Program-made: the position numbers and the translations under genes | Shown here: positions 1 to 11,770 of the stretch, one piece after another | How positions within the stretch are numbered: position 1 is the stretch's first letter | Layout of the letters: every line of letters begins with the position of its first letter | Source: Galbula dea | Lineage: Eukaryota > Chordata > Aves > Piciformes > Galbulidae | Direction of reading: 5' to 3' | Assembly (NCBI GenBank): GCA_013399015.1 | Contig: VWZX01010817.1 | Coordinates: 1,612,001-1,676,000, forward strand | DNA length: 64,000 nucleotides | Notes under the pieces: model-generated | Seen by the model: the letters and a program-made list of their open reading frames with translations, nothing else | Database searches by the model: none | Told to the model about the DNA's origin: nothing

Positions 1-1508
1 GGCATATGTAACTTATCTAGCAGACATATACTGCATTCAGATGCTCTGCTGAAGCACATCAAAATTGTTACAAGGTTATCAGCAGTATTTGAACATTTTT
101 ACAGCAGTGAGCATTTCCAGATACGATAGATCTAGGTATGAGAAATTGCTCATTAAGAAACAATGACAAGTTTTTCAGAAGGAACATAATGTGGTTAAGA
201 CAATGCAATATTTTAGTATAGCACTGATATTCTCGTAACTAACCTCCATTTATTAGCATAATGCCAAAAGTAACATAAAATTACATGAATATAAGCAGTT
301 AGTATAGTAGTCCCATCTACAATAATTTGCATGGCTTTTATTTCATTCTCATGACTGTACCTGCCATGTTTTTAGCATAAACATAAATGTGTTTTGCTAT
401 CTAGGTATGAAATCCATAGTGCTGTGGAAACAAAACTAGCAATATCTAATACCTAAATTAGCTAATCTAAAACTAGGTTAGATATGACAAGGTGAACAGT
501 CATTACACAGACCACAGGGCATATAGATGTTTTAATCCCATGTTAAAAAGCAAGACCCTTAATTGTCAAAATATGATCAAGATCCCTTGGATTCAACTGC
601 ACTTATACAACTATCTGTCAACTGAGGTTCCAGCTAACTCTTAACAGTGCTATCTTTACTGAGTGCTCCTAATGATTTTCTGTCTGTGTTAACAGTACCA
701 TTTCAAGAACAGAGACTCCAGTACACTTTCTCTTATTGTTTTCTAGACTGCAATATCATGGACATCCATGTCATAGACTATATCACTAAGCTATCATAAT
801 GAAAGTGGTATCTAAGAGATTAATTCCCTTATTTACATCTTTTCCATTTTATCAATTTTTATTGCTCTCATTTGGTCATTCTTAACCAATACAAGTGAAT
901 GGCAAAACAGTCTATACCTCCTAAAGTACCACAGAAGCCTTAAATGCTTTTATAGGATAACTACAATTTAGGACCATAGCACAAAAAGTAATATGGTCTT
1001 GAATGTAATATTTACTCAGGCATGTATATTGCTCAAGACATAATGTAGACTCACAAGGATATTAGACCAAGTTATTGGCCATCTTTCCTTTTTTCTCAAT
1101 TAATTAAAATATGTTGAAAACAGAAACAGCTTCAAAATTATCTGACAGTGTTATCCACTATACCAGCAGAAATATGACAAGGTTAATCATATGGTTTAAA
1201 GACATCTAACTGCCCCTTGCAGGCAATTGTTGCTATCAGTTTTCTTGTGGAAGGACAGTCAGTGATGTCTCCTAATCTCTTATAACAGACATGAGACAAA
1301 CATTCTATTTCAATCTAAATAAATGAGAGAAACATTCATTTTAGATGTCTATCAAAGCAATGTTCCAGTACTTATTACTGCTATGGCTGGCATATTTTTC
1401 TTTTTTTTCTTCTCCAGGTTTCTTATTTTGTTTTTAGCCACTGCTTCAATTAACTTACATAGTGATTACAAACAGTGGCCACATTTTGATACAAAAATAC
1501 AATTTTAG

Positions 1509-1773
1509 AACAAGAGGAAATGGCTTCAAATTGCACCAGAAGAGATTCAGATTAGATTTTAGGAAGAATTTCTTCACCAAAAGGATTGTCAAGCATTGGA
1601 ACAGGCTGCCCAGGAAAGTGGTAGAATCACCATCCCTGTAAGCTTTCAAAAACCAAGTAGATGTGGTACATGAAGACATGGCTTAGTGGTGAGCATAACA
1701 GGGTTAGGCTAATGGTTGGACTGGATGATCTCATAGGTCTTGTCCAAACATAACAATTCTATGATTCCATGAT
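1509..1773 (+). mobile_element. CR1 LINE 3' end (5'-truncated)
   Basis: The sequence contains the usual avian CR1 3' region: GGAACAGGCTGCCCAGG, TGGTTGGACTGGATGATCT, and the end ATTCTATGATTCCATGAT. It is truncated at the 5' side, as nearly all CR1 copies are, so it has no coding capacity. It lies antisense to GRID1. It is close to identical with the reversed copy at 10109-10328. Confidence 0.93.
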
Positions 1774-4164
1774 AATTATTTGTCACTTATGCTTTGTTTT
1801 CTAAATTTAAGTTATTCCCAACCTTGTTCTTCCCTTGCATATCTTTTTCCACACGGCTCTCTCATTATCCTCCAAATTAATTTATCAGGCTATTTAATCC
1901 ATATTTAAATACAATACCTGTTTTGCTTCTGTAGTCAAATAAATTTACCTTTTGAAAGGTTATATACAAATCACATATCACTAGGCATATTATGATTTGA
2001 CCACTGTATGTATTCTTAGAAAGCAAGATATTTAGGGCAGATATAGCACATAGGAAAATGACTGTAGATCAAAACACACAAAATAATGCAAAATTTTGAA
2101 AGAGGATATAAAACATCACTAAGGTTATGCACCAGCTCTTCACTTCTTACATTTTGTTATTAAATATACATTCTAAAATGTGGAATTAGAGACACATATC
2201 AAGTCTGAGGGATAAAAAGTCATGGCAAGACCATATTTTGTTTTCACTATTTATGTACAAACATTAAGCACTGACACTATTTTGTTTCAGATTGTTCTGT
2301 CACAATGACAAGGAAAAAAGTGAAATGAAAATGTCCAAAACTTGGAATTAAAACCAAAAATGTAAACAACACTTTTACTAAACCCAAAGCTCCAAGTATA
2401 TTTTTAAGCCAAGTACTCTTCAGAAACTCATTTACTGTGGGTTTTTGATCTCACACTTGTACAAATAATACCTATTTTTGAAACAAGACTTTCTTTTTAG
2501 AAGGGTGAAAAATATCAGATAGATAAATGTATTTGGATATTAATGGGTATTTCCCTGTATTTCTAGGTTTGAACCTGACTCATAAATGAAAAATAAGAAT
2601 CCCAAGCTAGGTAAAACAGAGATAACTGAAATCCCAAAGACTGCGTTTTTCCCCATGACAGAGATCAGCTGTGAAAGCCAGTTTCGTTATCAGGAAAAGA
2701 CATGTCAAGAACCCTAATGTCTGTGTGTTTTGACCGTAGTTTCTTGCCCAAAATGGAACTTTAAGGTACAGAAGTAGTAAAATAAAAGGACACTAATGTC
2801 ATCTTTCAAAGCTAGACTGATAGCATGAAACAGATTTTCAGCTGCTTCAACTCTTTTCTAAATCAGAGAGGACTACAAATGCACTGGCAATACTCAAATC
2901 CACAGTAGTCACATCAGCAGTATCTAACCACTTACCCATACAAATTTTACCTTCCCAAATTTGGAAGTGCCACTGTTCTGTGCTCTGTATAAATTCTAGA
3001 ATGCAGAATAATTATTACAACTGTGGTGTTGATAATATTCATCAAACTACCCGAACTTTAACAAAACCCTATGCATTTACCAGTTATGAAACTAACCAAA
3101 TAATACCCTTCCACTGTCATTAGAGTAACAGATGACAGGAGAACAGCAATGAGAGAACACAGATCCTTTAATTTTAACCACAAAACTTCCAAAAGCACAA
3201 ATGGCAGCTATTCTTGTGCTGTGAAAGAAAAACTCATTAATCATTTCAGTCTTTTTATTCCCAACCTACCAATTTTCAAGGCATTTCCTAAAAACATATT
3301 TTGCCTTTAATAGAGTTCTTGTTTCAACCTAAAGTTAGTGTCTTGTTTCAAATATGTTGGCCCATTCTACCTCATAATGGCAAAAAGCTTTTAAAAAAAT
3401 CATCTACTATGCTGTTACCATAGAAAAGTGTTACTGTTCAAGAATAATTCCTCCAGATCATAATTATAATAAGAATAGGTTCCCGAGGGCATAATGTAAC
3501 AAATTCCTGAAGTTGAAAGATTGCTTAAACCTTATTGAGGTAGGTGTCTGCTATTTTATTTCAAAAAAACTCATTGGAAGTTTATAATATGTCTGATTGT
3601 TTTAATGGTTTTTATTTTTTCTTGTTCAAAAGAGAAAAGAACCACATGCAGTTTAGAATTAACGATTTTCATGGTAAAGGGCCCTTAATCTTTTTGCACG
3701 TGTTCAGTAATTTCTGTGGTGAAATGTAACAACTGTTGCATAATGTCAACAGTTTAAGATATGCCAGGTAAGTCACTTCAAAGTACACAACAATCAGAGA
3801 AGGGGAGAAAGTCAAGGGAGTTTTCAAGGGGATGGATACTAGCAGCTTATATTTATCTCAGTGGAGGTCAGTTCATGTCACGCATTAAGTAGCATGGCTA
3901 AGAATCTGCTTCAAACAGAGGAACAACACAGTTGAAAATAAAATTCAAGGAGAAACTAACTAGGCAGAAATGGGCTAATATGCCCTACAATACAAATAAC
4001 TAAGTTATGCAACAGATTAAAGCCAATATACATGTAAGAAAACAGGCTACGATAGGAAAGGGACAGTGCAGAAAAGATAATGCCATGTCTTAGAGGTTAT
4101 GTGCACACAGAATTAATGTATGAAACAGAAAATCAAGATATTGAAAATTATAGCAAAAACATTT

Positions 4165-4169
4165 CTTAA
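4165..4169. repeat. Left target-site duplication of LTR
   Basis: CTTAA directly precedes the LTR start TGTCCTGG and is repeated at 4867-4871 directly after its end. Five-base duplications are typical of several retrovirus-like integrases. Confidence 0.7.
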
Positions 4170-4866
4170 TGTCCTGGTTTGGGTTAGAACAGAACTAACT
4201 CTTTTCACTGATTTTACTTCTTAGTTAAAACTCCTCCGAGGAACTGCACTTTCTGAAACTATGTTTTCATAGACACTGCCAGCTTCTAGCAGTGATAAGG
4301 ACTAATGGTTAGATTTACTTGCAGGGATTGAAATGCAAAGCAAGGTCACTGCTAAATCTTGGGTCTCATGTTGACGCTGCAGGGTAAAGGCTGCACCTTC
4401 AGGGAGGAGCAGACAGGACAGGTGACCCCAAACTGAACAATTAAAGTATTCCATCCCATATACGTCATATTAGATATATAAACTGGGGGTCAGTCCACTT
4501 GCTAGATTGTTCTCCCTTGAGAGATTGTTCTTCCTTTCTGGTCTTCCTTTTCTCCTGTGCTTCAGTGATCCCTAAGTTCCTGCATCCAGAACCAGGCTCC
4601 AGTCCCTGAGCCTGACTCATCTGCCGCAGTATCAGTGGTGAAGGGGGGGTTTGGGTTCAGTATTGGATTCTGTACATAGCTGTATATAATTGTTTATATT
4701 TCACTTATCATCATTATAATTATTAAAGTAGTTTTAGTTTTATTTTCCAATCCACAAGTCTCTCTGTCTCTCTCTTATCCCCTTTCCCTTCCCATGGGGG
4801 GGAACAAGGGGTAACAGGGACAGTCTGTCATTGGGTTGGTGGTCGGCCCAGCCTTTACCCTTGACC
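4170..4866 (+). mobile_element. Solo LTR of an endogenous retrovirus-like element, 697 bp
   Basis: It begins TGTCCTGGTTTGGG and ends CCTTGACC, so the expected TGTC...GACA ends have one change in the last base. A TATA-like TATATA box lies at about 4474-4482 and an ATTAAA poly(A)-signal variant at 4722-4727, giving a plausible U3-R-U5 order on the plus strand. CTTAA duplications flank it. No internal retroviral genes, primer-binding site or second LTR are adjacent, so it is a solo LTR left by recombination. A shorter relative lies at 25735-26142 and a reversed fragment at 21841-21925. I cannot name the family. Confidence 0.85.
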
Positions 4867-4871
4867 CTTAA
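4867..4871. repeat. Right target-site duplication of LTR
   Basis: CTTAA follows the LTR and matches 4165-4169. Confidence 0.7.
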
Positions 4872-7490
4872 CTTTCTGAAAAATTGAGAGAAATTTGACC
4901 TAGAATGTAAACTCTCTCTATGAAAAACTTCTATTATTTTGGAAAAAAAATGCATCTGATTTAAATAAGAAATATTTCTTCACATGCTAAACTAGCTTAT
5001 ATTTTCTTCATATCCAAATTTGCCCTCCCTGTCTCTTTCTCAACAGTTACCAGAAAACCTGTTGCCAATTTTGGGGCATTACTCAAAAATATCAAATGTT
5101 CATCAGCTGACAAGTGAAAGAGTAACTTCCAACTTCCCATATTAAAGGGAGCTGTAGCACCCCACATGTCACCACCTTTATAGTATTTTCCAGCATGTCT
5201 GTACATCCTTTGAGCAGAAATGAGGCTGCTCTCCCTGAGCAGTGACCAGATCAGGAGTCACCCAGGTGTGTTATCTTGATGGGTGTCAAAGTTCAGATCC
5301 TGACTTGAAGGGTGAGAATTGAGCACTGCCTGCTACTGATGAGATGGCTTGGTCTAGCCCAGAGCACTAGGAGGGAGTTTACATGACTTCATTAAAAATA
5401 TTACATAGCGAAAATAAGGAGACATTTTTCACAGCAGTACTTACGTGAGTCCTAATGTACAGTCTGGAAAGCATAAGTGTACTTCTAGTTTGTAAACAGA
5501 TGAAGGAAGCACTGATATCATCTGTCAGGTTTATTGATGATTATTATCCATAAATTCTTTCTGGTTTTCTCACATTCCTGTATTTCCCCTGGGCATATTT
5601 TGTTCCTCAAAACCCATGTTTTTGACAACATTAGTCAGCACACCAAAGTAAATCTTGTTGCTATGCTTTTTCTATCTCTAAATGTGTCCATATAAATCCC
5701 TCAGAATGCCTCTAGAAAAACTGCTTTTTGTTCACTTGTAGTTTTTTTAAGTGACTGACAAGAAAAACAGATTCTAATATGCCACAGAGGACATTAAGGT
5801 ACACTGAAATCTACATAAGCATGTATATGGGTTTGCATATTTTATAATCTTTCCCACAATTTAAAGACTCTGCATTTTTATGTAAATGATTTACAGCAAC
5901 AAACAAGAGGAGAACATCTAGATTCGCAGTTGAACATATTGAGACATAAAAAGTCTGAAACACTCAAGAACAGGCTACTTCAGAACAAATACACATCAGA
6001 AAGGCAATAGAACTAGTCTTGATGTGGATTTCAGTAGAGATGCTGTCAGTCAAATCAGTATTTAATTCAACAGACTGTCAGCTTGCTTAAGTTACAGGCT
6101 AGCTGGAGGTCCCACATTCATTCATCATTGCATCCCCAGGTTTCTGGGATTACTCAGATGAGCTGTCAGCGCTGCTCTTGGTGCACTCCTCCACAGAGCA
6201 TTACTCTGCTGTCTGGGTCTATGCCCTATTTGATTTGTCATCAGGAGTTTTGAGATGCCTACAGAAACTAAAGAAATTCTGGAACTAAGATCCAAATTTC
6301 TATCCTGGAAGCCACTGATAATGCTTATTTTCAGTGATAGGAAGCATAAGGTATACTGCAGGATTTGAAGCTGTGACAGTGGGCAAGGTAACTACATGAA
6401 GGACTCTCAGGTGTGTTAATTTCTAATGGAGAGAAGGAGGAAAGAAAACAATTACTTCTTGTACTTACTAATCTAGAGCAGCATTAGCCCATACAATGTC
6501 TTTCTGAACAGGATCATACAACACCTACTGCAGCAATCCCAAGCAAGAGAAGTGAGATATCCTAGAACAGTGTTTCAAAATCAGAATTGTTAACACCTCA
6601 CTTCAACGGGAAAATTTGCCTCTCTGGAGCTTTGCTTCTGGTCTCATCCTGAACTGCCAAGTCTTAGAAGTGTTCATAGTTATTATAAACTCAGAAGGAA
6701 CAGTATTTCTGAAACAATTAATACCACTGAGGCATTAGGTACATCGATGTATCTATTTTATACCACCTACATCTAGAAAGTTAATTCAGCTATAGGAAAG
6801 GGTATTTATTCTTTGCTGCAGCCCAGCTAACTACCATGGAGCAATGAGGACTATTAATGAGGATGCACAGAGAGACACAGGAGAGAAAGGAGCTTCTGAA
6901 GAGACTCTTGCTGCTCCAATTCCTCCTGTCCTTCCAGGAGATCCTGATGACTTTCCCCCCCCCATCAGAAAGAGTGAGGAGACAGGGCAACTTATCTTCA
7001 AACCATAATGATTCTGTGATCTTCAAACCCAGTATCAATACTCAAAACACCTACCATAAATCTTTCTGCACAGGGACACCAGCAAAACTACTACAAGTTC
7101 TTAAAGTATGGTTTGCTCAAAATCTGTGAGAGTAGGGAAAGATAATCTAGCAAGCAGCAAGAGACAGGTGAATATCCTCTCTAAAGTCCTCTAAATGGTC
7201 AAGAGAGGCTGTACTTGCTCTCCTCAGCCAAAACCAGAGTATATGAATAGTAAGGGCAACTGATGTATTTTAAACAAGGAAATCTGTGTCCTGGTTTTAT
7301 TTGAATAAAATACTATAAGGCCAACTACAGCTGGATCAATAAATGCAGTGAATTCCTAGGACATTTTATAGCTAACCTGTGTTATAAAGAACAAACAGAA
7401 TGAACAAAATTTGCAGGCAATGCATTGTTCCTTGAACAATACAAAAAGAAATTAGACAACATCACAAACATAATTAATGCAAAGAAGAAA

Positions 7491-7655
7491 CACAGAATCA
7501 TTACAGTTGGAAAGGACCCTCAAGATCATCTAGTCCAACCAATAGCCCTACACTACTCTTATCCCTACATCATCCCCTGAAGAAACACATCAATCCTCTT
7601 AAAAACCTTCAGGGATGGTGACTCCACCACCTCCCTGGGCAGCCTATTCCAGATT
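7491..7655 (-). mobile_element. CR1 LINE 3' end, reversed
   Basis: The plus strand shows CACAGAATCATTACAGTTGG, GATCATCTAGTCCAACC, CAGGGATGGTGACTCC and CCTGGGCAGCCTATTCCAG. This is the reverse complement of the CR1 3' end. It is sense with respect to GRID1 transcription. It is truncated after the CCTGGGCAGCC motif. Confidence 0.92.
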
Positions 7656-9285
7656 GCTGCTTTATGTTAGGCACTGCCAGCACACTTCAACAACATACGT
7701 CAGAAAGCCAGAGACAGTAATGTCCAATCTCATTCTCTCCACCAATATTGACCCTTTCCAACTAGAAAGTCTCCCTTAAGATGAAGGTTATTTATTTTCT
7801 GAAGCAGAGTCCCCCTGTGACAGACATAAGGTTTTAGTGATGGTGGCTCTGACCTTTCACAGATGACTCAGCTGTCAGACAGTAATTACTCTCATATCCT
7901 CATCAGACTGTCCAATATTGAACTGTGTTACACTCAACAAATTCACCTGAACGATCACACCAAGTCATCAATGGGGAAACTGTGTGATTTGCTGGCATGT
8001 CGAATGTCCCTGCCAACATGGCTGGTTCAGTAACATACCATCTTGAAGCACAAAGCACGTTGCTACAGAGATGCTTTGCCTGCAGTACGCTTGTTAAAAC
8101 AGAGCCCTAACACTGTGGCAAGTTCTCTCCTCTGAACCTGAAAAAATCATACCAAGTTGTACTGAAAAACGAATGTAATTGCAATAATTATTCTGAAGCC
8201 AAAACTACTTAATACCATAAAATTTTGATTCATTCTGAAAAATGCATATCTAGTCTAATCTGGACTCCTTTCCTTATGAAAACTAATTCTTATTGAAAAC
8301 CAAATATATTAAGCAAAGGCAATCCAATCCACATTTTCCATTTGTTTTTCTCTACTGGCTACAATAAATGATCATTTTGCACTGCATCTTGGGAACTGAA
8401 GAAAGAGGAAGATCACTGCATATGGATAATTGAAAAAAGTCAAAAGGAATCATCTTAGATAAAGTGCTATCATGGGTGGTAAGTCACAACTGACACAGCA
8501 GAAGCATAGAAATAATACCACCCATAGGCAAAAAAATACATCACATAAATAATGAAAACTTATATGAAATCATCTCTCTTTCTTCTTCTGAGATTTAACG
8601 CTAGGCATTTCTTTATGTTTTTTTCCCTTTTTTTATTTAATCAAACCATAGTTGAAATAACATAGTTATAGATCTTGGAACAATTCATCTGTCTTTACCC
8701 AAACCCTCCATCGAGATTCAAAATAGAAGCAGAGGGGAAACCAATATTGATTTGAATTCTACGTCATATTGATTTGTGGAATGAATGTCATCTATTTAAT
8801 CTCTTGGTTCACTGTACAACTGTACACTGTGTTCTATTAAAAAGTTGTTGTCAGGCAGCACAGAGGAAGGTACCAATCTTTCAGACCCTGATTGCACACA
8901 AGGTCACACTGAATTGTTTGCAAAAATAAGGGAAATTGTGGCTTCCATGGAGGCAAATGACGGTACCCAACAGAAAGAAGCTTCCAGAGTGCAGGACACA
9001 ATACACAAGTGAGGACCACGTAACTGGGGATGAAACTGAAGAAAACTCAGAGAGCAAGCCCCTGACATAAGAGGTTTATCTTGAGACCCAGAGAAGAATG
9101 GACATTGTTTTAATTAAGAAAGCCACTGAAATGGCTCTAATGAGTCCTGTAATGAGAGCCACACTAGAGTAACAGACTCTGTGGGCTGTACCCTACATTC
9201 AGATTCGTTCTTTCATTTTAAGTCTGCTCAGCCATCAAATCTGTGTTTTCTGCTTCACTGGTTACTGTGTTCCTATTTGTGTTCA

Positions 9286-9320
9286 AATAAAAAAAAAATA
9301 CAAACCAAACCAAAAAAACT
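9286..9320. repeat. A-rich low-complexity tract
   Basis: An A-run passes into AAACCAAACC repeats and then an A-run. It may be a decayed poly(A) tail, but no adjacent element is recognisable. Confidence 0.7.
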
Positions 9321-10108
9321 ATAGATGCTGAATGTCCTTTTGGTGAGTCTGTTGAGGAAAAGTCCTCCTCCGAATACTCAAAACCCAATCAGTTAATGAA
9401 AAATAATAACACAAAAAACCCCCAAAATCTCAGTGCACTTCTCTCGTACTTATAAAGTAAATATTTTGTGCTTTCTTTTGCCCTCAGTTGTCCTAATAAA
9501 AACATGGAGTAACAACATTTATTTCTCTTTAAAATTTCTAGTGAAATTACCTTCTAATATCACTAAGCAAGTTCAGAAAACCTACTAAGAAAAACTTCAC
9601 TCCAAATTATTTGTTTTAAAACTTAGCTCAACTTGAGCTATGAACAGCTGTGTTTATTATACCTAGCCTGGAAAACATACACCTTACACCTAGTCTACAA
9701 AACTTCATCCCTATCTTACCAACACCGATTGGAGAAGTCCCAATACAAAATGGTCTCAAAACTTAGGTTTTGATAGCATTTTTCTGACAGGATGGCAAAA
9801 CCACAATAGCAGGCTTCTGAATGAACAACCACATATTTTATGTATTACACAATAACTAGCTGGGCAACTCTTAGTTTAACAACACCAGAGCCTCCAGGTG
9901 CTACTGTCATGGAAATGGTTACAGTGGCCTCGTACATGGGCATCAAATGGCATCTTGAATGAAAGCAGAGAGAGTGAGAGAGAGCTCAGTTTAGTTCAAT
10001 ACAGATCAGATGGCAATCTTGCAAAACATCTGACGTGCTATACTGTATTATTAATATAATAGCAGAATCAATTGGTCATCAAGCTTTAAGAAAATTATGG
10101 GTGGTGTT

Positions 10109-10328
10109 AGAATGATATTGTTATGTTTGGACAAGACTTCTGAGATCATCCAGTCCAACCATTAGCCTAACCCTGCCATGCTCACCACCAAGCCATGTCT
10201 CCATGTACCACATCTACTTGGTTTTTGAAAGCTTACAGGGATGGTGATTCTACCACTTTCCTAGGCAGCCTGTTCCAATGCTTGACAATCCTTTTGGTAA
10301 AGAAATTCTTCCTAATATCTAATCTGTT
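10109..10328 (-). mobile_element. CR1 LINE 3' end, reversed
   Basis: It contains GTTATGTTTGGACAAGAC, GAGATCATCCAGTCCAACC, CTTGGTTTTTGAAAGCTTAC and AGGCAGCCTGTTCCAATGC. By hand alignment with the reverse complement of the copy at 1509-1773 I count about 9 differences over about 210 bases. They clearly belong to the same subfamily. Its truncated side is followed by a second octamer-like tract at 10341-10356. Confidence 0.93.
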
Positions 10329-10735
10329 CTAACTCAGGATAGTCTATGATTCTATGAAAATAGAAAACACATTTTATTTTGTGACATTTGTGTATTTTAC
10401 CCAAGTATATAAATTTATTCACTCCTATAACAAGAGATATTGTGGTACTGAACCAGGCATATTTTAGAATTATTTGCTTGATCCATATTCACATTGATTA
10501 TAGATTGTATCTATTTTTAAGGTAAAACTGAGTGGGTTTTGTGTGGTCTGAAAACAGAAAGTCCCCAATTTAAAGGCAGTTCTGCCAGTTCCAGGAACAC
10601 CAGCAGGTAATCTTTGCCAACTACTGTTATTTCAATGAATTGGCCAATATGGACAAAGAAGTTTAATGGGAGCTGCAATGTCCTTTTGCATGTATCTCTC
10701 CAAAATAATAAATTGAAGAATTAAAGTTAGTCTAA

Positions 10736-10750
10736 TTTTTTTTTTTTTTT
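10736..10750. repeat. T homopolymer, 15 nt
   Basis: An uninterrupted T run in intron sequence. No associated element was identified. Confidence 0.9.
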
Positions 10751-11639
10751 GAGTATAATCAAATTAAGGAACCAAACCAAGCAAGTCAGATCAGTTGTGG
10801 CACTTTGTAAAATAAGATTTACTCATGTCCCGCATTTGGGCTGACCACTAAGATACCTTGCCATTAAACCTGTCTTTTGAAAATCTGCATGTTGAAGTGT
10901 TTACTGGTGTACAGCAATATAATCTAGCATGAAATGGCAGAAATAAAAACAAAATTAGAAGAGGAATTATAAATAACTTCTATCTCTGCTTTTATTTCAA
11001 TAGGACTAAACAGAAACCATGAAATTTTGTTGTTTTTCTTAACAAAACTATGAGGTAGCATGACCAAATTGCTTAACTACCTGTATTTAAATATCCACTT
11101 TTTGACATATGGAATTTATCAGAGCAATATAAAGATGAAGACAACATAGTCACCCTGGATTTTAAAATAGCTGCTGAAATAAATTACTTCATAAACTATG
11201 CTTGACATCTATTTGCGGTTTATCAAACTACATAAGACAACAACAATAATTAGAAGAATTCAATGCATTTCAAACACTACAGTAAGGAAACCGTGCATTG
11301 TCTCCCTCAAAACTGCCCTCAATACTCAAATCATGCAACAAATGAAGAGATGTTAGAACTCCTTAGATTATGTACTTACAAAAGCCAAGATGACATGTAT
11401 TTGATTTGTTAATTAAAATAGTAAAGTGTGTATTTTGGTATTATCACTAATATCTTTCCAAGCGATTTTGTTAAATGGAAGTTAAGCTTGTCTGAAGCAG
11501 AAAGTTTTCCTGGTTTTGCAGTAATTTTTAAACAATTATGATTCTAAAATTTTTCTTAGGGCACAAAACAAAACCAAGACAGACCACCTCTCTTTTTTGA
11601 GGTACTGGGCTTATTGCCTTTGTTCAAGATCGATTCCAA

Positions 11640-11770
11640 CCAGGTTTGATTCCTGGCCAAGGAAGCTTTGTTGTGATTTAGTCTAGGGAGTCCTGTTCTT
11701 GCAGGGAGGTTGGGCTAGATGATCTTTTGAGGTCCCTTCCAACTCCTGACATTCTGTGATTCTGTGATAC
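11640..11770 (+). mobile_element. CR1-type LINE 3' end
   Basis: The diagnostic end is TTGGGCTAGATGATCTTTTG, AGGTCCCTTCCAACTCCTGAC and ATTCTGTGATTCTGTGAT at the terminus. The start is uncertain; similarity could begin near 11590. Confidence 0.88.

Noticed and set aside
4740..4955. 71-codon minus-strand frame in the LTR
   Set aside because: It is antisense to the LTR, crosses its border, and resembles no retroviral protein.
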